Shown one piece after another: positions 24,678 to 36,486 of a stretch of 64,000 bases of DNA (positions are counted from its first letter, which is position 1; the number at the start of each line of letters is the position of its first letter). The stretch covers positions 11,067,587-11,131,586 of the forward strand of contig CM119268.1 of NCBI GenBank assembly GCA_051294375.1. The letters run 5' to 3'. A model generated the notes under the pieces. It was given only the letters and a program-made list of their open reading frames with translations, had not been told where the DNA came from and ran no database searches. Origin of the DNA: Paraspadella gotoi (Eukaryota > Chaetognatha). The translations under genes and the position numbers were made by a program.

Positions 24678-26383
24678 CCTTCTCTTTCTCCTTCTCACAC
24701 ACACTTTCGTCTCTTTAATATAAAACCTTGTGTTATAAAAATATATCACGGACAACGAGGCGCTAGAAAAAAGAGCAGAGAAAATCAAGATACACTGTTA
24801 ATGATGATTATGATGACGATGACGATAACGAAGATAAAAAGATGATATTTATTAGATCAAGATCAATTAGTACGTATACCATACAATCCAAGTTATCGAA
24901 CTTAAAAATTTTTAGGACATTTCGGGTTCTGCTTTTAATTGTCTGTGAAGATAACCTTTTGCAGTTAGATTTTTGTAAACTTAAAGTTTTTTAAATGCTT
25001 GTATAAATAACGAGATATGAATGTATTTTCGGCTACGACGACCGAGAGACGTGAACTTGTAACGGGCGAACACGTTCGGATGACACCGGGTTTCAGGGAT
25101 TAAAACGTACGAGCGGAGGAAATCGGTGGGAAACATAGATTCGAGGAAAACTATTTTTTTTTATGGAATGGCGTGGAAAATCGGCGAAGGTCAAATCCGG
25201 GGTTAGAGGTGGCGATGGGGAGAAGATAGGGTGCAGGGGTTATGGATGGACGGAGAAGAGGTAATAATAGGGCGGTGTAAAGAAATAGGTTAGGGTGGAA
25301 AGAGAATAAAAATGAATTGGACAACCAATATAAAATTATAATTATAAAAAAAATATTAGAGAGAATGAAAGAAAATAAACGCAGTAAGAGAGAAGGGAGA
25401 GTTAAAGATCCTCACGAAGCCTTTCAAATTTAATCAGGAACTGGATCGGCGCATAGTGTTACGAACAAACCGCTATCGAAGGAAGACGAGTACACATTTG
25501 CTCGTGCGGCGACATGTAATCGCGCGTCTCCAGTACTTTCTATGAAACAGTTGATATCTCAGCCCGGTAATAATTAGCCGGATTTCGTCCTTCCGCGGCG
25601 CAGATGCATAATGGCTGTTCGTGAATTACATTCGTCCGCAAATCAGAATCGCATAAGAGGAAGCTTTGGAAAGTGGGGAAAATATTAATCGTTTCCTTAA
25701 TCGCCGTGGGAAGCCTTCTCCTCAGACGCCTCCGTCACCCGTCGCCTGCGCCTCTATGCCGGTGCGTCTCCGCCACACCTGCAGCCGCCACCGCAGCCGC
25801 CGCCGCCGCTTCTCACGAACATCTCGCTGAAATTGTTTGACCAAAAACCGCTTGTCAACTAAATAATGCGTCGTATTCGCCAGTAAAACAACGACGGCCA
25901 TTCTTAAATTTTTTTTCGTCTGGAACCCGCTAACACTTAAAACAATGAAAAAACAACATCCGATAAAATCAAAAACAACGGAAAAAACGAGGGGGGGTGT
26001 TAGCTCGCGCTTTAAAATCCTAGACTAGTCGACAAAGATAGAAAGGGAAAGAAAAGTCGAGGGATTTAAAATTAGAAGGAATCCGAAACATTGTTTTTGT
26101 TCTTTTTTTTCTCTTTCATTTTATATTCCTAAAAAAATAAGAGAAGGAAGCAGGAATCGGTCAGTGAGTGGGAGGGAAAGATTTCTGGAGACCACAGGCC
26201 TCCAATCCGTCTAATCTATTTTTCCAATACAACCCCTGGCATGTATTTTCTCTGTCTCTGTCTCTCTCGACTCTCCTCTCTCTCTCTCTCTGTCAGCGTT
26301 CATGATAATATTGACGAAGGAAAAAAAAAATGTTCTGGTGACTCCATTGTCTTTCGTATGTTTTTCCCACTCTCCCTCATCAC

Positions 26384-26540
26384 CGTACAAACGTAAGTTC
26401 CCATATTTGTCGAAGCTGACAGCGGCGATCAATGGCGCAAAGAGTGACTCCATCGGACAGCCGAGAGAAGGCCAATAGTTGGCCGTGTGGAGGGATCGCA
26501 TGTGGCGCCGGAGATCCAGACCGAGAAGCAAAGGGCGTTC
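26384..26540 (-). pseudogene. GPCR TM2 exon, broken copy C
   Basis: Counterpart of 7651-7803 with several indels. It shares the TTGTGTAAG acceptor-side change with B. Confidence 0.65.
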
Positions 26541-27173
26541 CTTGTGTAAGAGACGGGGAGGTTGGAACTGGTAGGCAGAGGCGGGTTTTCAAACGGGATT
26601 AAGGGGTTGAGTAAATTGATTAAATGGCCTTGTTGATATGCAGGGTTACGTAAGAGTAAACCGCGTTTTCAGAGAGAATACCTTCTAATTCCTTGTAGAC
26701 TGGCGAAAAATTTCATTTGAACCGTGATTCATCTGACCTCTTATCCCTCACACAATACGAGGCGATAAAACGTCAACCGTAATCACTTACAGCACATTCA
26801 CGCAGCATTTCTTTTCCATTTCACACCCCATTCTTCTTTTTTCATCGTGTGATATTCTCATTATTCTTTTAAATTCTTCCCATGCCCTATCTTTTCTCGG
26901 CAGGACCAAATCCTCGGGGGGTAAGCCAACAAAAAAGCCAGGTCATAGTTTATGTATATTATTATTTCATCTTAAACTAATAACCTTTCCGTTTTTATTT
27001 AATTATATTTTATTTATTTTCTTCTTATCCCCTTTTCAATCTTCCACTTCATCGCCAACTCTTCTATTCATCACTATTACCTTTTCTTCCTCACCTGATC
27101 CTCTCCCCAACTCCTTCTTCCCTCCAACCAATCGACTCACCGTCTTCCCTTCCCCTACCCACCCAATCCTCAC

Positions 27174-27291
27174 CCAAGATCCCGGAAGACGCAGATGTGA
27201 TGACGAAGCACTCTCGAATCGAAAATGGCGGCGAACGTCCGCTGCTGAAAAGCCAACGCCGCGCCGAACCCGGAAGGAAGGCCGAACGCTT
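27174..27291 (-). pseudogene. GPCR TM1 exon, broken copy C
   Basis: Counterpart of 6871-6991, shortened by deletions. The neighbouring GA tract (about 27,370-27,425) is shorter than in A or B. Confidence 0.6.
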
Positions 27292-27365
27292 CTGAATGGT
27301 GGACGAAGGAGCGAGGGAGGGAGATGAGATGGAGAGGAGAAGAGAGAGAAGAGAGAGAAGGGGAG

Positions 27366-27413
<48 letters not shown>

Positions 27414-27637
27414 AGAAGAGAAGAGAGATGAAAGAGTGAGAGGCGTAATTCACTTGATCATTGATTTTTTTTTATCTTCTTCATCTGGTTTATTCCCGCA
27501 TCACGAACGCACAAAATCTGAGTCGTTCTCAGAATCAATAACTACTAAAAAGTCTAGATTTTTTTTGCTATATGAATTATAAATTATATAACATCGCATG
27601 CACAGGTAGTATTTTTCCCCCAATGATTCTCTATTAA

Positions 27638-27895
27638 ATATTAAATGATGAAATTGGTAAAACAATATAAAAATTATCCATTCATTATAATAAGCTATCT
27701 TGTCCCTGGACTTGGACAAACTTTGGTGGTTTAAGGCCTCCATCACCTTACAAGATAATAACATGCATGTTTCTTTTAAGGTTTCAATCAGACTCTCCTC
27801 TACAGTCTTTGTCTATTCACTCCCTGTAACCTGCTTCCCTATCAATGAAGTGGTTAATATTTCAAAGATGAAATTGGTACAACCAATATTAAAAA
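27638..27895. repeat. 226-bp interspersed repeat, copy C
   Basis: Inverted counterpart of 6261-6515 with both palindromic ends. Confidence 0.7.
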
Positions 27896-28637
27896 TTAGA
27901 GTATTTAATACTAACATTTTGCAAAAACTAAGACAATCATTCAACTTTTTAAATCACTAAGTTTCGTTCTAGTATTTGGCAGTTGGCACTAAAGTTTTAA
28001 GATTTCTTTTAGAAGAAACGGTTATTTTCATCTTCGGCCAGTGAACTATTATGTCAAATTTTAGGCTATTCATTTTCACAATTTTCTTTTTTGAATCCAT
28101 CGTATTTTTAAAGTTATCAACCTACCTACTTCTTTTTACTATATACAAAAGTCAGATCTCTGCCAGAGCGAGAGTCGGCTTTTGTGTTCCGCCCTCTCGC
28201 CGTAAACCGCGAAATCATTTTTCAAATTTACGGTTCGCGAGCGAATTCTATGGTCCTCACATTTCAAGTTCAAACGTCTTTCGTAATGACAGGTTAAATC
28301 TAATGGACATATTATCAGCCTGTTTCTACGACTACGACCATAAAAATTTACAGCGAATTTACTTCACTTGTTTATTTACGTTAAAAGTGTTGCTCACATT
28401 TAAATATATAATCAAAAAATAAACTATGGCGTACGATTCGTGAACATAAAGTTCGCAATTAATTGTCATTAACTTTTATTCGCGCACTATTTACGAATTT
28501 CTTCCAAGACCAGTTATTGTCAAGTAGCATTCGGAACCTATTATCCAACTAATCGTAATTATTCATGACGATCATTTTAAAGAAATATGCCCCTAAAAGA
28601 GGGCCACTTTTGGGGTGGTTATGTCTAATCGAGCCTT

Positions 28638-29054
28638 TTAGGCGCGTTTCGCGACGCGATTCCGGCGAGCGAGACTGGATATCCTGGGCATTGATAGTCA
28701 CGCGCTTAGCGTGGTGGCGCAAAGGTTGGTATCTCGAAGAGACCGACCAGCGAGTAAGCCTCAGAAGACTCTTGCAGGCCATGACGGCAGAGCTTTGGAA
28801 GCGAAGATCGGTCTTGAGTCCTGGGCGATCTTCGGCGGACGGAGACGCTGGAAGGGCAGCTTGCGGAGATGAGGAGCTCGGTGGATTCTCGGGTCGTCTT
28901 GATTCGCGAAGGAGCCACAGTGCCTTGGCCTGTAGCGATGGGGCTTCTTGACACCGCAGGTGGCCTGGAGCCGACCTTCGGCGCCTTCGTGGCAAGCTGC
29001 TTCCTCGGGCCTGCACCGGCTAGATTTACGAGCGGTTTGTTTGGTTCGCGCCAT
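28638..29054 (-). pseudogene. H3: Histone H3, frameshifted copy C
   Basis: [12 protein letters not shown] start and H3 stop, but 417 nt instead of 411, with different indels from copy B. Confidence 0.9.
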
Positions 29055-29802
29055 TCTTCGAAAATTAGTGATTACGGAAGGTAAATTAGAATTTACGGAG
29101 GGATTTTTGAGTCGGAGCGAACGAGCCGCTGTTTTATACTGAGCCCGAGGAGAGCTGCCTTCTGATTGGTCGAAATTTCAGTAACATCCGATCCGTTGAT
29201 CGACGTTGCCAATTCGGAACTAGTTCTTTCCACAGTATTAAGGAATTTAGCACGAATCTTTATTCTGTTAAATTTACCACATAAATAAAATAATTAAATA
29301 TCTATATTTACTAATATTAGTTCAGTCATGGCTTTAGTGCATGGCTTTAGTACAACCTTCATGTAAACGAAATCGCACTTGATTGATTTATTTGTATCAA
29401 GAGAAGAATTATTAAAATTAAAATTCCTAGGTTTATCCTTTAATTGTCTGCCACTTTGAAGTCAACCGGGGAAGAAAGTTTATATGGATTTTTAAGCTTA
29501 TAGGTTATAGGTTATAGCACTGAGGCGCTGCGAAAGAAACAGCTTTAATCCATCTGTTGGTGATAGGACCACTCAGAATAGGTTATATTGTCCTTTCTTT
29601 GTCATTAACATTTTTGATATGGAGAGAAGCTTTGATGATTTCTTTTTGTCATAAATTTTGCCTTCTTTATAAACGAATAATAACATAATAATACCGTTAA
29701 TATGACACTATCGTCGATTTTTTTATTTTAAAATTCGGGTGTTGACCAACGCTTTATTAAACGATTACTAATTCAAACTGTAGTATATAACAATGTATTG
29801 AT

Positions 29803-30516
29803 TAGGGTTCACATACCGCTTAACAAGTTAACGCTTTATTAAACGATTAAATAATGTTTAACTACACCGTTCAATATATTTATTTAACGGATTAAATCTC
29901 GGTTAATTGTTAAAATATGATTTTTTTTATTTTGGTATTAAAATCTTTGATTTTTTTAAAAGAAAAGTAATTTTTTGTCCATCTCTTATTCTCCTCTATG
30001 GTCTGAAAAAATAAAAAAAAGAAAAACAAGCTGTTCACGAACTGACATCAAGAAAATAATGAAGAAGATATTAACTAAAGAAAAAGAGAAGAGAGAGAAA
30101 GAAAGACAAACATAGAATTGAATTACCTAGTGGTTTTTCTTTCCTTTGTCCTTTATATATTTTTATTATGCTATGAGGTAAAAGAAAAGTTTTGTAATAA
30201 GATTTATTCACGAATGCCATTATCTGCATTAGCTAAATTATCATAGGTGGATTCAATAGTTTTGCTCAAATCAATTATTTTAATTTACAATAAAAATGTG
30301 TACCTATTCTATTCTTGAAATTAAAGATAAAAAAGATAAGGAGAAGAGTTAAAGATAAAATACTATTAAATACTTGTTTTGATTTAAATCAATAATATTT
30401 TAAATTTAAAGGTAAAATCTATAAAATTAACAGATGTTCTAACGGTTAACCGGCTTAAAATTATTGTTTTAACGGTTAAGCTAAATTTTTCAAAATTAAC
30501 GGTTATTGGACCCTTA
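29803..30516. mobile_element. hAT-type MITE, copy C
   Basis: Inverted counterpart of 3673-4378. GTATTGAT flanks lie at 29,795-29,802 and 30,517-30,524. One T is inserted in the right terminal repeat. Confidence 0.75.
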
Positions 30517-31243
30517 GTATTGATTCAGTATTTTACGTTACTAGATTTTTTCAAAACTATAGAATGAGTTTCAGGAGATGAAATTACGAAGAGAAAATTA
30601 ATGTTGATATTCGACCAATAATAAACGTATAAAAGAGAAAATGTTGTAATTTCTGTCCACAATCTCTTTCGCTGCATGAACAAGGCTAACTCCATTGGAT
30701 TGCGAAAATCTTATACTACCATCGCAACAACATCGAATTAAACACTTTTTAGTAGAGGATGACTCGAATCGACTCACTCCTATCAGTTATTTCGTAATCT
30801 TTGTTCTCAATCCCATCTTTTACAAGCAGCTCTTAAAGATAATCATAATTCATCACAATCACTGTCATTATTGTAACTATATAATTCAAAATAACTTTCG
30901 AAGTGAAAACGGCTCTCTTTATTCACAATCAAGACAAAAGTGCCGACTCGGCAACCGTTGCTATTCTTATCATTTTTTCTATTCATTTTTTGAGGTTTCG
31001 ACGAACCGTCTTTGTTCTGTGAAGACGAATCTCCCGCTCAACGTGCCACTCGATCCCCGTTGCCCTCGCTGATTAGTTCAATTTTCGTCGCAAGGCACTC
31101 GTAGCTATTGGTGCTTATCAGTAAGCAGGCAGCCGTTGAGGATACGATCGAAAAGATATATATTATAGGGCCCCTTCAGGTATCATCTCTTCTTGGGGTT
31201 TTTTTTCCATCTTCATCATAACTCAACTCTATTATAACTCAAT

Positions 31244-31573
31244 ATGTCTGGACGTGGAAAAGGCTGGGCAAGGGCTCGGAAAAGGGAGGCGCCAAGCGTC
31301 ATCGCAAGTTTCTTCGTGACAAGCATCCAACGGCTATCACAAAAGCCGCCATTCGCCGTCTCGCCCGCCGTCGGCGGTTGCTCAAGCGTATCTCCCCGGT
31401 CTCATCTACGAGGAAATCGTTGGCGTCCTCAAGGTCCCTCGGAGAACGTCATCAGAGATTGCGTTACATTACACAGAGCACGCCAAAGCGCTAAGACCGT
31501 CACCGCCATGGACGTCGTCTACGGCTTCTCAAAGCGCCAAAGGGCCGTCACCCTGTACGGTTTCGGCGGTTAG
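31244..31573 (+). pseudogene. H4: Histone H4, frameshifted copy C
   Basis: H4 start and end are present, but the length is 330 nt versus 312. The 3' stem-loop is broken in the same way as in B. Confidence 0.9.
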
Positions 31574-32430
31574 GTAGATGTTTCTAAATCTTCTTACACC
31601 CCAACGGCCCTTTTAAGCCGGCCACAAAATTTCAAAGGAATTGCTCGAATACTACTTTTTTTCTGCGTTTGCTGTGCTAAAAAGCTTTGAAAGAATAATT
31701 TCTTCTATTCGTGTCTCAGACATTCTATTAATTAACAAGTTAAATCAGTAATCTTGAATTATTCGTTAGAAAATTTCCATTTGAGACAGTTATTTTTCTG
31801 GAAAGAAAGTCAGTGATGCTTCGGGAGAGCGACAGCGGAATAACTATATATTTATAAATCATTATATTTTCTCGTCGCGAAAACTTCATGCGCGATGGCT
31901 TTAGGAAAGATAGCTTTATAGGAAAGTTAGAACTTTCCCCACCGCCAAAGCTTCCAATTGAACTGGAGGCAAACTGGAAATTTTGTCGAATCAGCTTTCT
32001 GCAACGTGGGGAGATAGCTTATGAAAATGATGCAACTAATATAATAATTATTTCAATTATCATCTGTGACTGACTTAAAGAAGAGGCCTTTCGTTGTTAT
32101 CAGGCCATGCATGACTCGTTATTCCGAACTTCGTGGATTTTAGCAATTTTTTGAATTTAACCACTAGTGACGAAGCGTAAGATGAGTTAATATGGTTTAA
32201 TTTTCATACCCGATTTACGGCTCGTTTATTTAACATCAACTTTTTTTTAAGAAATTTACTTGCCGATATTTTTCGAAGAGAACTGAACGACGCTACATCT
32301 AACTTTCGGAAACTGGAAACTAACCAATTAGTAGTAGGTTATTATCAATAAAAAATTGACAGATCTTTTTAGAGATTTTGGGCAAGCCCTAACAAAGGGC
32401 TACATTGTGTTGTGTTTATTTAGTTAACTC

Positions 32431-32815
32431 TTACTTCTTCTCGGTTTCTTGGGCAGAAAGGAAGCCTGAATGTAGGCAGGACGCCTCTTGAGCCGATGGT
32501 GACTCCAGAGAGAAGGTTTGTTCAATTCCTTCGTCATTTACGGTATGGGCCAGTTTGAAGATGACGGGGGATGATTCTCGTTCTTGTTATCGGCTCGAGC
32601 CGCATTTCCCGCACTTCAAGAAAGCGATCTAGCCGATAAAAGATATATCAAACGGGACGGCAGCCAACGAGACCGGAGCACCAGCTCCGACGCGCTTCGC
32701 GTATGCCTTTTGCGCAGGAACCTGTGCACACGGCCGACAGAATGAAGGCCAGCGCCGGCTGGAACGGCCTCTTTGCCTTTCCCTTTGGATTTTCCGCCTT
32801 TTCACGTCCAGACAT
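32431..32815 (-). pseudogene. H2A: Histone H2A, frameshifted copy C
   Basis: 385 nt versus 372. Start (MSGR) and stop are retained with indels between them. Confidence 0.9.
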
Positions 32816-33139
32816 ATGGTTGATTGAGAGAGTAGTTATCAAATTTATAAATTCAGAATCCGAGTAATGAGTGATATGCCAATTTTCGTGCAAGATCGCT
32901 TTTATACGAACTGTGGATCGAGACATCGCGAAGGAAAATTTGGCTCCGATCCTATTGGTCGAAAGGATTCTCGATCGACCAATCAAGAAGGCAATTCGTT
33001 TTACGATCTGCGAAATTAACTCGAGTCGTCGATACCTCCGCACCGAGTATAAATAGAGAGGACTAAAAAGCATCAGTCATTCGTTTTAAAACGATTCTTC
33101 GCGATCTAAGTTTCGTTTCATTTAAACTCCAAAACGACC

Positions 33140-33517
33140 ATGCTCCCAGGTTTCTTCGAAGGGTGCCAGAGGCGGCAAGGCTAAGGCCTTCCCGTTCCTG
33201 GCGGCGAGAAGAAGAAGAAGAGAAAGCGTAAGGAATCTTACGCCGATACTACATCCTACAGGTGTTGAAGCAAGTTGCACCCCGATACTGGTTGTCTCAT
33301 CCAAGGCCATGAGCATTCATGAACTCGTTCGTCAATGACATCTTCGAACGCATCGCGGGACTGAGGCTTTCCCGCTGGCCCACCTACCAACAAGTGGAAC
33401 GACCATCACTCCAGGAGATCCAGACGGCGCTCAGGCTTCTACTCCCCGGTGAATTGGGCCAGACGCCGTCTCTGGAGGGCACCAGGGCCGTCACCAAATT
33501 ACACCAGCTCCAAGTAG
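33140..33517 (+). pseudogene. H2B: Histone H2B, frameshifted copy C
   Basis: It starts ATGCTCCCAGG, having lost a further C relative to B. Several insertions are shared with B (for example CGATACTACA where A has CATCTACATCTA). Confidence 0.9.
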
Positions 33518-34011
33518 ATCTTCGAAGACTATCTGACGCGATCACCCCAAAAGCCCTTTTTTAGGGCTTGCCATTATATTCTCGAAAGATTGATTGAAAT
33601 ATTCCCTTATTTATCTACTGCTTTTTTAACTTTTATATATGATGATATTATACATACCGTGTTTAATCGAACTACATGGTAAATTCTATTTAATTTTGAA
33701 CATCCGAAACTTTTTCTTACGAATACGGCCTCAAAACGAAACCATGCTATAATGAGGCGACTGAAATTTCGTATAAAAAGAGGAAACGTGAATATAAGTT
33801 TATTCCTTCTCGCCAATAGCGTTAGGAATAAATTATACAAGAGATAAACTCAGCAACGAAACATGATCGATAGTCGCGTCTCACGGCAAGCCTCAACTTA
33901 TCTTCTTTCGTGCAATTCCTAGCTCTTGCTTGTCAGCATTGTTGTCAATTTCGGCATCGGTCGTTTACTCGTTAGGTCTTTCGCCTTTCTAGCTTTCCGC
34001 ATCTAACCAAC

Positions 34012-34096
34012 CCACCGCCCCCCCCCCCCCCATCACACCCCCCCCCATCCCACCCCCCCCATCCCCCCCCCATCCCCCCCCCACCCCCCCCCCCCC
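34012..34096. repeat. Poly-C tract (copy C end)
   Basis: Identical to the tract at 21,541-21,625. It marks the border between the repeated block and unique sequence to the right. Confidence 0.9.
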
Positions 34097-36249
34097 AATA
34101 GTGAGGCTTCGAATCCGAATCAGATCATCGGGTCGCCTCTGGTACAACCTAGGATAACTTTCTTCCAGGGAAGATGCCTTATAAGGCTTATATAAAATAT
34201 AAATCGGGGTATGAAGTGATGTTAAACGGTAGAACGGATGAAAGTAGAACCGTGGTTTGCGGATTACGTTGGCTTCGTACGCGCTGTCAAGATCTGTCAA
34301 ACTTCGAATCGGCGAAACAAAGTGGAAACAACAGGAATGGCGCCCACCGACTACGTACTTGTTCAAATTTTATGAATACATTTATTTTGAAATTTTTTTA
34401 TCTTTCTTTTTTTATGCATTTAATCGAAATGAGAATAATAAATAAAATGATATTTTAAATTCAAAATACCAAGACCGAGAAACGCAGGAAAAACGCAAAC
34501 GGCGAGCGGCGAACGACAAACGGCGAAGGTGAAAAGCGATTTTGTTTCTGACGTTTCATTCGTCGGCGGTTTTATCAAATCGAAGGGGGAGAGAGAGGGG
34601 AGGGAGAAGAGGGGGGCGGAGAGAAAAGAAAAGTGAAAGGGGAAGAGAGTGAATGCCAGATGAAAGGAAAGTGGTAGAACGCGAGAGAAGATTAAACGAG
34701 AAAGAAGAGAGAGCAGTTGAGTTTTAAAAGTAATAAAAGGAAGAAAAGTATTACGAAATGATTCTGATCTCTTTATCAGAAAATTCAGTAAACAAAAAAA
34801 CAAAACAAAACCCCGCTGAAAGCAAAGACCGCGAAAAAGACGAGCTTCTGGCGAGGAGGCGGGTGGGCGTGGCCGCGAGGAAGAGAGCGATTTAGATTCT
34901 AGAATCGGATTCTAATTTCCATTCTCCCCTCGGTTTCTCTTCTCTTCTTCGACGGATATTTGAAGTCGACCGCCCAACTCCCGGGAGGTTTATTGTCTGT
35001 CGCTGAGGGCCTCTGCCTCTCTCTGTCTCTCTCTTTCTCTCTCTTTCTCTATCTCTCTCTTTATCTCTCTTTTTTTTTATTCCCTTCCTCTAGTTTTCTC
35101 CTACAATAAACTTTGACAAGGTCGTATTTAAACAGAAAGTTTGATTAACTTAAATTTATTCAAAGCAAAGTTTTTAACAAACGAAGTTTAACAGAGAAAA
35201 TTCATGGGAACCTGAAAAAAAAATCACTGTCGTTAACTCTTCTTCATTAATTAAGTTAACTTCACTTATTATTTTTTCGCCTGAACTCTTCATAATTTTT
35301 GAATATTTTTTTCAAGTTTAAATTTATTTTTCATTCTGCTTTAAATTCCCTTGTGCGCCAATTTTCCACTTTCTTTTCAAGTCAACCAGATCCTTTCCTT
35401 TTTTCCGCCAAAAGTTTTTTGACGACCAAAAGTTTTTTTTCAATTTTTTTTAACATTTTCTCTTTAACTGGGAAATTAATGTACATGTTTAAACAGGAAA
35501 AAAAAGAATTAGCCATGAATAATCATTACCTTTGTAGGTTTCTATTAGGCGAGTGTCGAACACCGCAAGGGATTGTTGCAAAACCTCAAGTCAAATATTA
35601 AAATGGACGCCATTCTTTATGACTCGACTAATGAGACTCGTAATTCCATTCTAAAATCGTTAAACAATTAAGAGGGCGTTTACCTGGTAGCCAGAAGGAC
35701 TCTCTTCCCACAAGGCCTCGTGCGCGTTTCTACGGCGTTAAAAAACAAAATGGCGATGCTTAATAATAAATATTGCGAGAAAACAAGAACGATAATTCCA
35801 ATGTGTTGGGCCCCGGTGACTTTATCTTCACGTGTATATTTCCCTTTGATCACACGATATGAAATGACATGACATGACTAAAAAACTTTTTGTGCCCATG
35901 TATTTATGACATACACTGCATCAAAATTTCATCTTTTATTCCTTATAGTTTTAGGAATTACTGAAGGCGGCGCTAGAAGTCCCTTAGATTTGGCAAATAT
36001 ATGCACTTTTAACGTTCGTAGGACAGACCGACGGACAGACACACCGACGGACCGACAAACCGACAAACGACCGAAAAGTGACTTATAGAGTTGCTCCGTG
36101 TGTACTCGTGGCGCAACTAAAAAATTTCAATGAATAAATAAAGGAGCAAAGTTAAAATGATAAGCTTATTTTCCAAAATTAACATTCTATCTTTCACTAA
36201 ACACTAAAAAGTATAAAATACTGTAAAATTTCTTATCTTGTAAAAGTAC
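34097..36249. other. Region with no gene recognised
   Basis: Unique, A/T-rich sequence. It has a CT-rich stretch at about 35,010-35,070. A tetranucleotide-like block of GACAGACCGACGGACAGACA type lies at about 36,022-36,066, preceded by sequence typical of invertebrate interspersed repeats. No exon is supported. Confidence 0.4.
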
Positions 36250-36486
36250 CTGGAATCTTCGGCTCTCGAATCGAGAATGTAATAACTTCCAACGCCGAGA
36301 CAAATCACCAACATCACAATAAAGAAATACGTCTTCCAAGATTTTCGCTTCTTTTTTTTGTCGTCGACTTCGCGGTTGTCGTTGTCGTTGTCGTCGTCGG
36401 CGTCGTCGTCGTCGTCGTTGTCGTCGTCGTCGTCCTCGACTTCGTTGTCGTTTCTGTTTACGTTCGCATTCGCCGTGACTCGGGTC
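36250..36486 (-). CDS. Probable exon: Asp-rich segment plus one transmembrane helix
   Basis: On the minus strand the acceptor CTCCTCAG precedes 36,486 and the donor AG|GTACTT follows 36,250. The exon is 237 nt (1 + 234 + 2) and open throughout. The frame reads a polar stretch, then a long Asp/Asn run encoded by (GAC)n, then KKKKRKSWK, then a hydrophobic helix (TYFFIVMLVICLGVGSYYIL) and a short polar end. The basic block before the helix suggests a type II membrane topology. I do not recognise the family. Neighbouring exons were not found. The trinucleotide repeat makes chance openness more likely than usual. Confidence 0.4.

Larger units (their letters stand above)
23824..34010 (-). repeat. 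Copy C: second inverted, indel-rich duplicate of the histone/GPCR unit
   Basis: Same order and orientation as B: TM3-like exon (about 23,880-24,015), TM2 (26,384-26,540), TM1 (27,174-27,291), H3, MITE, H4, H2A, H2B. All coding parts are frameshifted. Its two ends are base-identical to B. Unlike B it continues into unique sequence after the poly-C tract at 34,096. Confidence 0.85.
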
